A stretch of 43,925 bases of DNA from Streptomyces sp. CBMA123 (GTDB lineage Bacteria; Actinomycetota; Actinomycetes; Streptomycetales; Streptomycetaceae), in NCBI RefSeq assembly GCF_014596465.1, contig NZ_MECK01000534.1:1-43925 (forward strand), in the 5' to 3' direction. Positions 26,298 through 33,689 of the stretch are shown piece after piece (within the stretch, counting starts at the first letter, position 1; each line of letters opens with the position of its first letter). The notes under the pieces were generated by a model. It did no database searches. It was not told the DNA's origin and saw only the letters and a program-made list of their open reading frames with translations. The position numbers and the translations under genes are program-made.

Positions 26298-26843
26298 TCA
26301 GCCGGCCGGCTGCTGCGGCGGCTGCGGCGGGGCGGGCTGGGCGTACGGGTTGTCCGCCACCGGCTGGGCCGGCGCGCCCGGCTGGTACGGCACGGCACCC
26401 TGCGGCGGCACCGGCTGGCCGGGCTGACCGAGCTGGCCGGGCTGGCCCGGCTGCGGCGCGTTCGGGTTGAACGTGGCCGCGTTGGGGTTGTACGCCGCGT
26501 TGGGGTTGTACGGCGCGTTCGGGTTGAACGCCCCGGCCGGCGGGGTCGGCTGGTTCTTCGCGTTGCTGCGCTCGACGACGGCCTTCACCGTGGCGACGAT
26601 CATCGCGACCGGCAGGATCAGCGCCTGGAAGAAGATCCGGTAGGTGCCGCCCTCGAAGACGAACGCGAGGTAGTAGGCGTACCCGGCGAACGCGAGGCCG
26701 ACCACGACGTTGAGGATGCGCAGGCCGACCTTCAGCCCGGCGAGCGGCAGCACGCCGAGGACCACCATGATGACGCCGCTGAGCGCCAGCAGGACGACGT
26801 ACCAGGAGAAAACGGGTTCGGCGCTGAAGTCGAGATTGTTCAA
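26298..26843 (-). CDS. membrane protein with tandem NPNA repeats
   Basis: 181 residues. The first half holds three predicted membrane helices (about 12-33, 42-63 and 68-88) ending in KAVVERSNAKNQ. The second half is cytoplasmic or exposed low-complexity sequence: four NPNA units at residues 107-129 (FNPNA, YNPNA, YNPNA, FNPNA), then a long Pro/Gln/Gly tail with PGQPGQ and PYAQPAPPQPPQQP. I do not recognise a family with a known role. The start is the TTG at 26843, because AGGAAA precedes it by 5-6 nt and MNNLDF-type starts fit; longer frames run into Arg-rich noise. Confidence 0.75.
   Translation of the reverse strand: MNNLDFSAEPVFSWYVVLLALSGVIMVVLGVLPLAGLKVGLRILNVVVGLAFAGYAYYLAFVFEGGTYRIFFQALILPVAMIVATVKAVVERSNAKNQPTPPAGAFNPNAPYNPNAAYNPNAATFNPNAPQPGQPGQLGQPGQPVPPQGAVPYQPGAPAQPVADNPYAQPAPPQPPQQPAG
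26457..26525 (-). repeat. tandem NPNA coding repeats
   Basis: Four copies of a 12-base NPNA-coding unit, spaced 18, 18 and 21 bases apart, inside the gene at 26298-26843. The two middle copies are almost identical at DNA level; the outer two use different codons. Confidence 0.8.
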
Positions 26844-26997
26844 GGGGGTTTCCTGTGGGAGGAGAAAAACGACGGGAACCGTCCGGGGACGAGAGCGCAC
26901 AGTACTGGAGGCGACCGACATCCGTCGTCGCCTTTTCATCACGGTGTCGTTGCGCTGTGTCGGAGCCGCGCCGGAACGGTAATTGACGAGGTGGGAA

Positions 26998-27672
26998 ATG
27001 ACTGGCCATGAGGTGCTGCGGGTCTTCTGCGGACCGGACGGGCGGCACGGCAATGAGCTCGGCGTGGTGCGCGACGGCGCCGCCCTGCCGGAGCGGGCGG
27101 ACCGGCAGGCCTTCGCCCGCGAACTCGGCTTCAGCGAGACGGTGTTCGTCGACGACCCGGAGCGCGGGGAGATCGACATCTACACCCCCGGCGTGCGCCT
27201 GCCCTTCGCCGGCCACCCGTGCGTGGGCGCCGCCTGGCTGCTCGGCGCGGACCGGCTGGTCACCGCGGCCGGTGTGGTGACGGTGCGGCGCGAGGGCGGG
27301 CTGACCCTGATCGGGGCCCGGCCCGAGTGGGCCCCGGGGCGCACCCTGCGGCAGTACGGCTCGGCGGCCGAGGTGGAGGCGCTGGAGGTGCCGCCGCCGG
27401 GGGAGTGGATCTACGCCTGGGCCTGGCAGGACGAGGCGGCCGGCACGGTCCGGGCGCGGGCCTTCCCCGGCCGGGGCGACGGGATCGACGAGGACGAGGC
27501 GACCGGCGCGGCGGCCCTGCTGCTGGCCGCGCGGCTCGGGCGGGCGCTGACGATCACCCAGGGCCGGGGTTCGCAGCTGCTGGCCGGCCCGCGTCCGGAC
27601 GGGCTGGTGGAGGTCGGCGGCCGGGTGGAGGCGGCGCCGGGTCAGCGGACGGGCGGGGTCGGTTCCGCGTAG
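26998..27672 (+). CDS. short PhzF-family isomerase-like protein
   Basis: 224 residues. It has the PhzF landmarks GNELGVV, FARELGFSETVFV, YTPGVRLPFAGHPCVGAAWLL and GDGIDEDEATGAAALLLAARLG. PhzF proteins isomerise small unsaturated acids, with an active-site Glu; most members have unknown substrates. At 224 residues it is 40-70 shorter than usual, and the second half between the motifs is compressed. No other phenazine gene is present, so no phenazine role is implied. It overlaps the convergent VanZ-like gene by 31 bases. Confidence 0.82.
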   Translation: MTGHEVLRVFCGPDGRHGNELGVVRDGAALPERADRQAFARELGFSETVFVDDPERGEIDIYTPGVRLPFAGHPCVGAAWLLGADRLVTAAGVVTVRREGGLTLIGARPEWAPGRTLRQYGSAAEVEALEVPPPGEWIYAWAWQDEAAGTVRARAFPGRGDGIDEDEATGAAALLLAARLGRALTITQGRGSQLLAGPRPDGLVEVGGRVEAAPGQRTGGVGSA

Positions 27673-28313
27673 GCGCGCGGACGGGCCGCGGGCGCGACCG
27701 TCACCGTCGGGGTGACGGTCGCGGCCACCGCCGGGACGGTCAGGACGGCGATCCGCGGGGTCCGGGGCTTGGCGCGGTGGTCCCGCAGCAGTCGGCGCAG
27801 GCCGGGGACGAGGGCGAGGTGGGTGATCATCACGCCGAGCACGGCGAACAGTATGTGGTCCACGTTGAGCACGTGCCCGGGCGTCCAGGAGGAGAGGAAC
27901 TCCAGACCGGTCGCCAGCAGGGCGGAGGCACCGGTGGTGCGCAGGAAGGACGGCAGCCAGGGGGCCCGGAGCCGGCCGCCGGCCAGCGGGAGCAGCAGGC
28001 CCAGCGGGGCGAGCAGCAGGAACTCGCCGACCACCTGCCAGGCGGTGGAGGAGCGGAGCGAGGCCAGCGGCGTCAGGTTGGCGTCGTACACCCAGGCCAC
28101 CGGCAGCGGTCTGAGCACCAGCCAGAGCGCCAGCGTCAGGTGGAGGGCCAGGCCCGCCACTCCTGCCAGCCGGAAGGGACGGTGGACGCCCGCCGCCGGC
28201 CTGGTCTCGGTCCGTGCGCCGGAACGCTCGTCGCGTGTCCTGGTGCCATCTCGCTGCACGGGGGGAAGGACGTGGGCCGGTGGCGCGGCGGTTCCACACC
28301 CGGGCGTGAACAT
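27642..28313 (-). CDS. VanZ-like membrane protein
   Basis: About 223 residues with four predicted membrane helices. The order L-TPLASL, VGEFLLLAPLGLLLPL, LLATGLEFLSSWTPGHVLNVDHILFAVLGVMITH matches the VanZ domain (PF04892), including the conserved N-x-DH-x segment (NVDHILF). VanZ gives low-level teicoplanin resistance in enterococci, but most VanZ-like proteins are of unknown role. The N-terminal 60 residues are polar and Arg-rich, and the start (ATG 28313, or GTG further in) is uncertain because no SD is seen. The C-terminus is a Thr/Val/Ala tail overlapping the PhzF-like gene. Confidence 0.8.
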   Translation of the reverse strand: MFTPGCGTAAPPAHVLPPVQRDGTRTRDERSGARTETRPAAGVHRPFRLAGVAGLALHLTLALWLVLRPLPVAWVYDANLTPLASLRSSTAWQVVGEFLLLAPLGLLLPLAGGRLRAPWLPSFLRTTGASALLATGLEFLSSWTPGHVLNVDHILFAVLGVMITHLALVPGLRRLLRDHRAKPRTPRIAVLTVPAVAATVTPTVTVAPAARPRAYAEPTPPVR

Positions 28314-28362
28314 TCCGGGCCGCGCCCCGTTCCCCCCGTCCCAGCGGCCCGGCTGGCCGCGC

Positions 28363-28683
28363 CTACCGGCAGGGCGAGGCCGTCGGCACCGCGCTGAAGG
28401 CGTTGTCCGGCGGCGGTGAGCCCGGTGCCACCGGGGTGGGCGAGGGGCTCGGGCTCGCACTCGTCTTGGCCGCGCCGCGGGCCGGGGTGGCGGTCGGGGC
28501 TGGTCCGGGCGGGGTGGCCAGCGCGGTCGGTATGTGCGGGGCGCTCGGGCAGGCCGTCCGGCTGGCGGGCGCGCCGGCGTCGACCGGCACGGCGGTCGGC
28601 CGGATGCCGCAGCCGGTGGCCAGCGCGAGCAGCAGCAGTGCGCCGGCGGTGCGGCGCAGGGTGGTGCGGGTGGGGGAGGTCAC
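28363..28683 (-). CDS. afsQ3: AfsQ3-like lipoprotein
   Basis: 106-residue lipoprotein. RRTAGALLLLALATGC is a lipobox signal, with the rest Ala/Pro/Ser/Thr-rich and one late Cys (SPCR at the end). The GTG start overlaps the afsQ2 stop (GTGA), so it is translationally coupled. In Streptomyces coelicolor the afsQ1-afsQ2 pair is followed by a lipoprotein gene in the same order, and this supports the symbol; its proposed role as an accessory to the sensor kinase is inference. Confidence 0.8.
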   Translation of the reverse strand: MTSPTRTTLRRTAGALLLLALATGCGIRPTAVPVDAGAPASRTACPSAPHIPTALATPPGPAPTATPARGAAKTSASPSPSPTPVAPGSPPPDNAFSAVPTASPCR

Positions 28684-30218
28684 ATGGCGTCCTTGTGCTC
28701 GTCGTCGCCGGCCTGGCCGCGCGCGGCCCCGCCCGCGGACGGCGGCGGCTGGGTCAGCGGCAGGGTCAGGGTGAACACCGCGCCGACCTCCCCGTTCGCC
28801 GCCGTGATCGTCCCCCCGTGGATCTGGGCGTTGGCCATCGCGATGGACAGCCCCAGACCGCTGCCCTCCGAGCGGGCCCGCCCGCGGTCGGCCTTGTAGA
28901 AGCGGTCGAAGACGTGCGGCAGCACGTCCTCGGGGATGCCGGGGCCGCTGTCGGAGACCTCGACCACGACCGAGTCGTCGGTCTGCCGGACCTTGACCCG
29001 CACCGGCGAGCCGCCGTGCTTGAGGGCGTTGCCGATCAGGTTGGCGAAGACCACGTCGAGCCGGCGCGGGTCGACCACGGCCAGGATGCCGCGCGGGGCG
29101 TCCAGTTCGACCGCGTCGTACCAGGCCCGGCCGTCGATGCAGGACATGATCAGGTCGGCGACGTCCACCTCGTCGGCGACCAGCCTGGCGGTGCCGGCGT
29201 CGAAGCGGGTGACCTCCATCAGGTTCTCCACCAGGTCGGACAGCCGCCGGGTCTCGCTCACCACGAGCCGGACGGCCGGCTCGATCATCGGGTCCAGCGA
29301 CTCGGCCTCGTCCTCCAGGATGTCGGTCACCGCGGTCATCGCGGTCAGCGGGGTGCGCAGCTCGTGCGACATGTCGGCGACGAACCGCCGGCTCTGCGCC
29401 TCGCGCGCGCTCAGCTCCTCGACCTGTTCGTGCAGCGATTCCGCGGCCCGGTTGAAGGTCCGTGCGAGGTCGGCGAGTTCGTCCGAGCCGTCGACCTCCA
29501 GCCGGGTGTCCAGGTGGCCCTCGCCGAGCCGCTTGGCGGCCTCGCCGAGCCGCTTGACCGGCCGCAGCACGGTCGCCGAGGCGGCCTGGGCGAGCAGGGC
29601 CGAGCCGATCAGCGCGAGCAGGGTCGCGATGGCCAGCGACCAGCCGAGCGTGTTGAGGTCGGCCCGCTCGTTCTCCAGCGACTTGAACATGTACGCCGTC
29701 GGCCCGTTCGGCACCACCTTGGTGCCGCCGATCACGAACGGGCGACCCGCCAGGTTCTGCCGCTGCCAGTACAGGTGGTACGGGTACGGGTTGTTCTCGG
29801 TGACCTCGCGCGGCTTGGCGACGGTGGACTGCAGCGGCGCCGGGACGTCGGCCAGGGTGAACTTCGCCGGGTCGGAGGAGGCCGGGCACTCGGGGTGCGC
29901 CGGGTCGACCACGACCACGTCGTAACTCAGCCCGGAGCTCGCCACGTTGGAGGCCAGCGTGGCGAGTTCCGGACAGCTGGCGTTCAGCGGCAGGTCGGAG
30001 ACGTTGCGGCTGAGCGAGACCCGGAAGTCGTTCAGCGCGGTGTCCTGGGCGCGCTTGAGCACCGCGTCGCGGTTCAGCCAGTACGCGATGCCGGAGGCCG
30101 AGACGGCGGCGAGCAGCGCGACGGCCGCGAACACCGCGATCAGCCGCACCCGCAGGGAGCGCAGCCGCCGCCACGGGCCGGACGGGAACCGCCGGGCAGT
30201 CTGCTGATGGTCAGTCAC
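28680..30218 (-). CDS. afsQ2: AfsQ2 sensor histidine kinase
   Basis: 512-residue membrane kinase. One helix at about 22-42, an extracytoplasmic domain of about 150 residues with two Cys (NASCPEL and HPECPAS), a second helix near 185-210, HAMP linker (LRPVKRLGEAAKRLGEGHLD), HisKA with phospho-acceptor His285 in FVADMSHELRTPLTAM, and HATPase with NLIGNALKHG, SDSGPGI and GSGLGLSIA. In S. coelicolor the AfsQ1/Q2 system responds to nitrogen (glutamate) status and controls antibiotic production. Start GTG 30218, 52 bases after afsQ1, same operon. Confidence 0.93.
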   Translation of the reverse strand: MTDHQQTARRFPSGPWRRLRSLRVRLIAVFAAVALLAAVSASGIAYWLNRDAVLKRAQDTALNDFRVSLSRNVSDLPLNASCPELATLASNVASSGLSYDVVVVDPAHPECPASSDPAKFTLADVPAPLQSTVAKPREVTENNPYPYHLYWQRQNLAGRPFVIGGTKVVPNGPTAYMFKSLENERADLNTLGWSLAIATLLALIGSALLAQAASATVLRPVKRLGEAAKRLGEGHLDTRLEVDGSDELADLARTFNRAAESLHEQVEELSAREAQSRRFVADMSHELRTPLTAMTAVTDILEDEAESLDPMIEPAVRLVVSETRRLSDLVENLMEVTRFDAGTARLVADEVDVADLIMSCIDGRAWYDAVELDAPRGILAVVDPRRLDVVFANLIGNALKHGGSPVRVKVRQTDDSVVVEVSDSGPGIPEDVLPHVFDRFYKADRGRARSEGSGLGLSIAMANAQIHGGTITAANGEVGAVFTLTLPLTQPPPSAGGAARGQAGDDEHKDAM

Positions 30219-30270
30219 AAGAGCCTGTCGTGTGCGGGAGTTCGGGGACGAAGCCGGGAGCGGGCCGGGG

Positions 30271-30948
30271 TCAGGAGGGCGGGTCCAGCCGGTAACCCAC
30301 GCCCCGGACGGTGCGGATCAGGGTCGGCGCGGACGGCACGTCCTCGACCTTGGCCCGCAGCCGCTGCACACAGGCGTCGACCAGGCGGGAGTCGCCGAGG
30401 TAGTCGTGCTCCCAGACCAGCCGCAGCAGCTGCTGGCGGGAGAGCGCCTGGCCGGGGCGGCGGCTGAGTTCCAGCAGCAGCCGCAGCTCGGTCGGGGTGA
30501 GCTGGAGGTCCTGGCCGTCCTTGGTGACGGTCATCGCGGCCCGGTCGATCACCACGCTTCCGTAGGCGGAGGAGTCCGAGCTCTCCCGCTCGCCGCGCCG
30601 CAGCACGGCGCGGATCCGGGCGTCCAGCACGCGTGGCTGGACCGGCTTCACCACGTAGTCGTCGGCGCCGGACTCCAGCCCCACCACCACGTCGATGTCG
30701 TCCGAGCGCGCGGTGAGCAGGATGATCGGCAGCTGGTCGGTGCGGCGGATCCGACGGCAGACCTCGAAGCCGTCGATCCCGGGCAGCATGACGTCCAGCA
30801 CGATCAGGTCGGGCCGCTGCTCCTTGAAGAGCCTCAGTCCGTCTTCGCCGGAGGCGGCGGTGGCCACACGGTGGCCCTGGCGGGTGAGGGCGAGTTCGAG
30901 GCCGGTCCGGATGGCGTCGTCGTCCTCGATCAGTAGGAGGAAAGGCAC
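30271..30948 (-). CDS. afsQ1: AfsQ1 response regulator (OmpR family)
   Basis: 225-residue OmpR-type regulator. Receiver: acidic pocket EDDDA, phospho-acceptor Asp52 in LIVLDVMLPG, ILLTARSD, and the Lys in YVVKPVQ. C-terminal winged helix: LTPTELRLLLELSRRPGQALSRQQLLRLVWEHDYLGDSRLVDACVQRLRAKVED. The GTG at 30948 gives the usual 225-residue length. It diverges from the SigQ-like gene, and an exact GTnAC-n6-GTnAC box lies between them, which fits AfsQ1 control of both sides. CAAAAT 6 nt before the start could be a -10. Confidence 0.95.
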   Translation of the reverse strand: MPFLLLIEDDDAIRTGLELALTRQGHRVATAASGEDGLRLFKEQRPDLIVLDVMLPGIDGFEVCRRIRRTDQLPIILLTARSDDIDVVVGLESGADDYVVKPVQPRVLDARIRAVLRRGERESSDSSAYGSVVIDRAAMTVTKDGQDLQLTPTELRLLLELSRRPGQALSRQQLLRLVWEHDYLGDSRLVDACVQRLRAKVEDVPSAPTLIRTVRGVGYRLDPPS

Positions 30949-31077
30949 GGCCCCATTTTGGCCCACCGGAAGCGCTGAATCACCCCCCGGACCGGTCACT
31001 GACCGTATGGGAACCGGAAGGACGGCCACCGGCGTCCGGTACGGAGGGAGATGGAACGGGACGAAGGGCCCACCCCT

Positions 31078-31093
31078 GTGACACCCCTGTGAC
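31078..31093. promoter_or_regulatory. AfsQ1-type box GTGAC-ACCCCT-GTGAC
   Basis: Two GTGAC repeats with 6 bases between, exactly the GTnAC-n6-GTnAC pattern reported for AfsQ1 in S. coelicolor. It lies 126 bases before the sigma factor start and 129 bases before afsQ1. The repeats continue as part of a longer CACCCCTGTGA duplication. Confidence 0.75.
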
Positions 31094-31219
31094 AGTCGGC
31101 GGACAGCGCCATCACAACCGGCGGGCAGGATTTTCCATGTCGCCGCAGGACAGCGGGCCGCAAGGGCCGGCTGGAGGGCGGCAACAGGAACCGCTCGTAC
31201 CGAACCAAGGGGGCGCACG

Positions 31220-32197
31220 ATGAACGCCATGCTTCAGACCCGGACCAACCCGGCTGTCCGCACCGCGCGTTCCGCAGCGACCACCCACCGGACCCGGTAC
31301 GAGATCAGGACCGACGAGAACTCCGGTGCCGTGACCGTACGGGGGTGCGCGCACAGCACCGGTGGAAACCCTGTCGCCCGCCGGGTGAGCGGCGGCGGCA
31401 GGACGGGGGAGCTGTACGGGATCGGCCGACCGGGGAGTGCGGCCGACTCCGCCACCACCCTCACGCTGCGGGGGATCCTCCCCGTCCGCGTCGAGGGTAC
31501 GGACGCCCGGGGGGGCGACCGGGGGAACAACGGCCTGCGGACGGTCGGTTCGGGGGAACCGACCGGCCGCGAGGCCGCCGGTGCGACGCTGCTGCGGCTG
31601 AACCCCGCACCGGCCCGCACCACCGAGGCGGGACAGGGAGACGCGCAGGGGGAGCACCCGGCCGTCGCGGAGGACCACATCACGGAGTTCACCGCGTACG
31701 TGCGCGAGCGCCGCGCCTCCCTGTACGCCACGGCGTACCACCTCACCGGTGACCGCTACGAGGCCGAGGACCTGCTGCAGAGCGCGCTCTTCAGCACCTA
31801 CCGCGCCTGGGGCCGGATCACCGACAAGGCCGCGGTCGGGGGCTACCTCCGCCGCACCATGACCAACCTGCACATCTCCGCCTGGCGGCGCCGCAAGGTC
31901 AACGAGTACCCGACCGAGGAGCTGCCGGAGACGGCCGGCGACACCGACGCGATGGGCGGCACCGAGCTGCGCGCCGTGCTCTGGCAGGCGCTGGCGAAGC
32001 TGCCGGAGAACCAGCGGACCATGCTGGTGCTGCGGTACTACGAGGGCAAGACCGACCCGGAGATCGCCGACGTGCTGGGGATCAGCGTCGGTACGGTCAA
32101 GAGCAGCATCTGGCGCGCGCTGCGCCGGCTGCGCGACGACGAGCACCTGAACAAGTCGGGCGACACCGCCCGGGCGTTCGGCGAGCTGGTCGCGTAG
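31220..32197 (+). CDS. sigQ: SigQ-like ECF sigma factor (SigE subfamily) with long N-terminus
   Basis: 325 residues. The C-terminal 170 residues are a SigE-family ECF sigma factor: region 2 (YVRERRASLYATAYHLTGDRYEAEDLLQSALFSTYRAW) and region 4 (LAKLPENQRTMLVLRYYEGKTDPEIADVLGISVGTVKSSIWRALRRLR). About 150 residues before region 2 are low-complexity Ala/Arg/Thr/Gly sequence with no recognised domain. The ATG at 31220 is kept because AAGGGGG (31207-31213) is 6 nt upstream, so the extension is probably real. Gene order next to afsQ1 matches sigQ of S. coelicolor, where SigQ opposes AfsQ1 effects; symbol by position. Confidence 0.88.
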   Translation: MNAMLQTRTNPAVRTARSAATTHRTRYEIRTDENSGAVTVRGCAHSTGGNPVARRVSGGGRTGELYGIGRPGSAADSATTLTLRGILPVRVEGTDARGGDRGNNGLRTVGSGEPTGREAAGATLLRLNPAPARTTEAGQGDAQGEHPAVAEDHITEFTAYVRERRASLYATAYHLTGDRYEAEDLLQSALFSTYRAWGRITDKAAVGGYLRRTMTNLHISAWRRRKVNEYPTEELPETAGDTDAMGGTELRAVLWQALAKLPENQRTMLVLRYYEGKTDPEIADVLGISVGTVKSSIWRALRRLRDDEHLNKSGDTARAFGELVA

Positions 32198-32304
32198 GGA
32201 TCGGGGACAGGACTCCCGTCGGGGGACGGGTAGCGGACGGTTACGGTTCGGGGGCGCCGGCTCGGGGGAGCGGTGTCCGTGGGGAGCCGACGCCGTTCGG
32301 AAGG

Positions 32305-32343
32305 CGACGGGCCCGGTGCGGGGGAGACGCACCGGGCCCGTCG
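32305..32343. terminator. perfect 15-bp hairpin, convergent terminator
   Basis: CGACGGGCCCGGTGC (32305-32319) and complement (32329-32343), loop GGGGGAGAC. Lies between the sigma gene (ends 32197) and the kinase gene (ends 32383), so it can serve both. Confidence 0.8.
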
Positions 32344-32382
32344 TCGTTCGTCCGTTCCGGGGCGGCTCGGAGCGCCGACGGC

Positions 32383-33006
32383 TCAGACCGCCGACAGCTC
32401 CCGCGGACCGGCCGCCGCGCGGACCCGCCGCTCGGCCTCCGCCCCGGTGCACGGGTGGGAGCCCAGCTCGACCTGCCGCCCGACGATGGCCCGCTCGGCC
32501 CGCATCAGCCGCAGGCCCCGGCGCAGCAGCACCGGCAGCGACTTGCGGCCCTCGCGGACGTCCCGGCGCAGCCGGCGCCAGGCCGTGGTGAGCGCGCCGT
32601 TGCGCAGGCACAGGGCGTCGCCGAGCAGGCCCTCGGCCGCGCAGGCGGTGACGATCTCGGCGGCGAAGATGCCCTCGGCGATGAACGCGGTCGCGCCGGC
32701 CAGGTCCAGGGTGCGGGTGGAGATCCGGCCGTTGTCCGGGATCGAGTACACCGGCACCTCGGTGCGCCCGTGCCCGTGGAGCGCGCGGATGGCGGCGACG
32801 GCCTGGTCGCGGTGCCAGGCGAGCGGGGAGTCCCAGTCGACGGCGCCGTCGGGCAGCCGGGGGAGGGTGGGGTCGTCCCCGTCCTTGTAGAAGTCGTCCA
32901 GCTGGAGCACCGGCAGGCCGCTGCGTTCGGCCAGCGAGGACTTCCCCGATCCGGAGGGCCCGGAGAGCAGGATCACCCGGGCGTGGGCTGTCGGCGCGGG
33001 ATTCAT
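32383..33006 (-). CDS. uridine kinase-like P-loop kinase
   Basis: 207 residues. Walker A is GPSGSGKSSLAE; the following LQLDDFYKDGDDPTLPRLPDGAVDWDSPLAWH is the uridine kinase/phosphoribulokinase signature region (Asp-Asp-Phe-Tyr). ATAFIAEGIFAAEI holds the beta strand with Glu. Known uridine kinases phosphorylate uridine and cytidine to the monophosphates; this short actinobacterial form has not been characterised as far as I know. A role in pyrimidine salvage would fit the window, but no regulon palindrome precedes it. ATG 33006 or a GTG 15 bases upstream could be the start. Confidence 0.82.
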   Translation of the reverse strand: MNPAPTAHARVILLSGPSGSGKSSLAERSGLPVLQLDDFYKDGDDPTLPRLPDGAVDWDSPLAWHRDQAVAAIRALHGHGRTEVPVYSIPDNGRISTRTLDLAGATAFIAEGIFAAEIVTACAAEGLLGDALCLRNGALTTAWRRLRRDVREGRKSLPVLLRRGLRLMRAERAIVGRQVELGSHPCTGAEAERRVRAAAGPRELSAV

Positions 33007-33068
33007 GGGGGAGTCACTCACGGGACACCAGTCTGACGCATCCGGGCCGGTTGCCGAAACCGGTCGGC

Positions 33069-33476
33069 TCACACCTGCTGGGATTCGGGGTCGGCGAGGG
33101 CGACGTGGATCACCGGCAGGTAGCGGCTGTCGGCCTGGAGGTACACCGGGCGGCCGCCGCCGGGCGGCTGGTAGCCGGTGGCGGCCCAGTCCTGGGAGTG
33201 CCAGGTGTCGGGCTCGGGCTCGTGGAAGGTGCCCCCGGTGGGCAGTTCGACCGGGCCGGCCCCACTGGTGCGGAAGGTGACCGTGGCGGCACCCGGGGTG
33301 ATGGCCAACTTCCCGTTGACGTAGGCGCGTTGCCAGCCGGGCCGGTCGGACCGGGCGGAACAGGGCACCCGGACGGCCTTTCCGGCGGCCAGCCGCCGGC
33401 GGACCCGGGCCACGTGCCACCTGCGGACGAACCCGTCCGCGAGCAGCGGCATCAGCTCGGCGATCAACTCTCCCAC
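33069..33476 (-). CDS. hypothetical protein, DUF2550-like pattern
   Basis: 135 residues, basic N-terminal half and beta-rich C-terminal half, with no membrane helix or signal peptide. The sequence RRRLAAGKAVRVPCSARSDRPGWQRAYVNGKL with a later strand-rich part is faintly like DUF2550 proteins, but I cannot confirm it. GTG 33476 is taken as start because GAGGGGG precedes it by about 6 bases. It lies between the kinase and the aldehyde dehydrogenase unit, separated from the latter by two hairpins. Confidence 0.6.
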   Translation of the reverse strand: MGELIAELMPLLADGFVRRWHVARVRRRLAAGKAVRVPCSARSDRPGWQRAYVNGKLAITPGAATVTFRTSGAGPVELPTGGTFHEPEPDTWHSQDWAATGYQPPGGGRPVYLQADSRYLPVIHVALADPESQQV

Positions 33477-33569
33477 GGCGCCCCCTCGGTGGTGTCGGTA
33501 CCGGGAATTCTGGTCCGGACGCACACGCACGGCGAGCGCCGAAAGTCGGCGGGCACGGTGACGAAAGTC

Positions 33570-33608
33570 GACGGACCCGCGCCAGGGGGGGAGAGGCGCG
33601 GGTCCGTC
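33570..33608. terminator. 14-bp hairpin with G-rich loop after the aldehyde dehydrogenases
   Basis: GACGGACCCGCGCC (33570-33583) and complement (33595-33608), loop AGGGGGGGAGA. Downstream of the truncated aldehyde dehydrogenase (ends 33690 on the minus strand). A weaker hairpin GCCCT/AGGGC (33623-33641) with a similar G-run loop precedes it. Confidence 0.7.
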
Positions 33609-33639
33609 CAATGACCGTCCGGGCCCTGGGGGGGAGAGG
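33585..33639 (+). repeat. two copies of GGGGGGGAGAGG
   Basis: Exact 12-base copies at 33585-33596 and 33628-33639, each starting in the loop and running into the right arm of a hairpin. A related GGGGGAGA loop occurs in the hairpin at 32305-32343. Confidence 0.6.
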
Positions 33640-33689
33640 GCACTGGGGACGGCCAGTCTGTGGAGTTGTGACGCGGGTTCGACGGAGGG

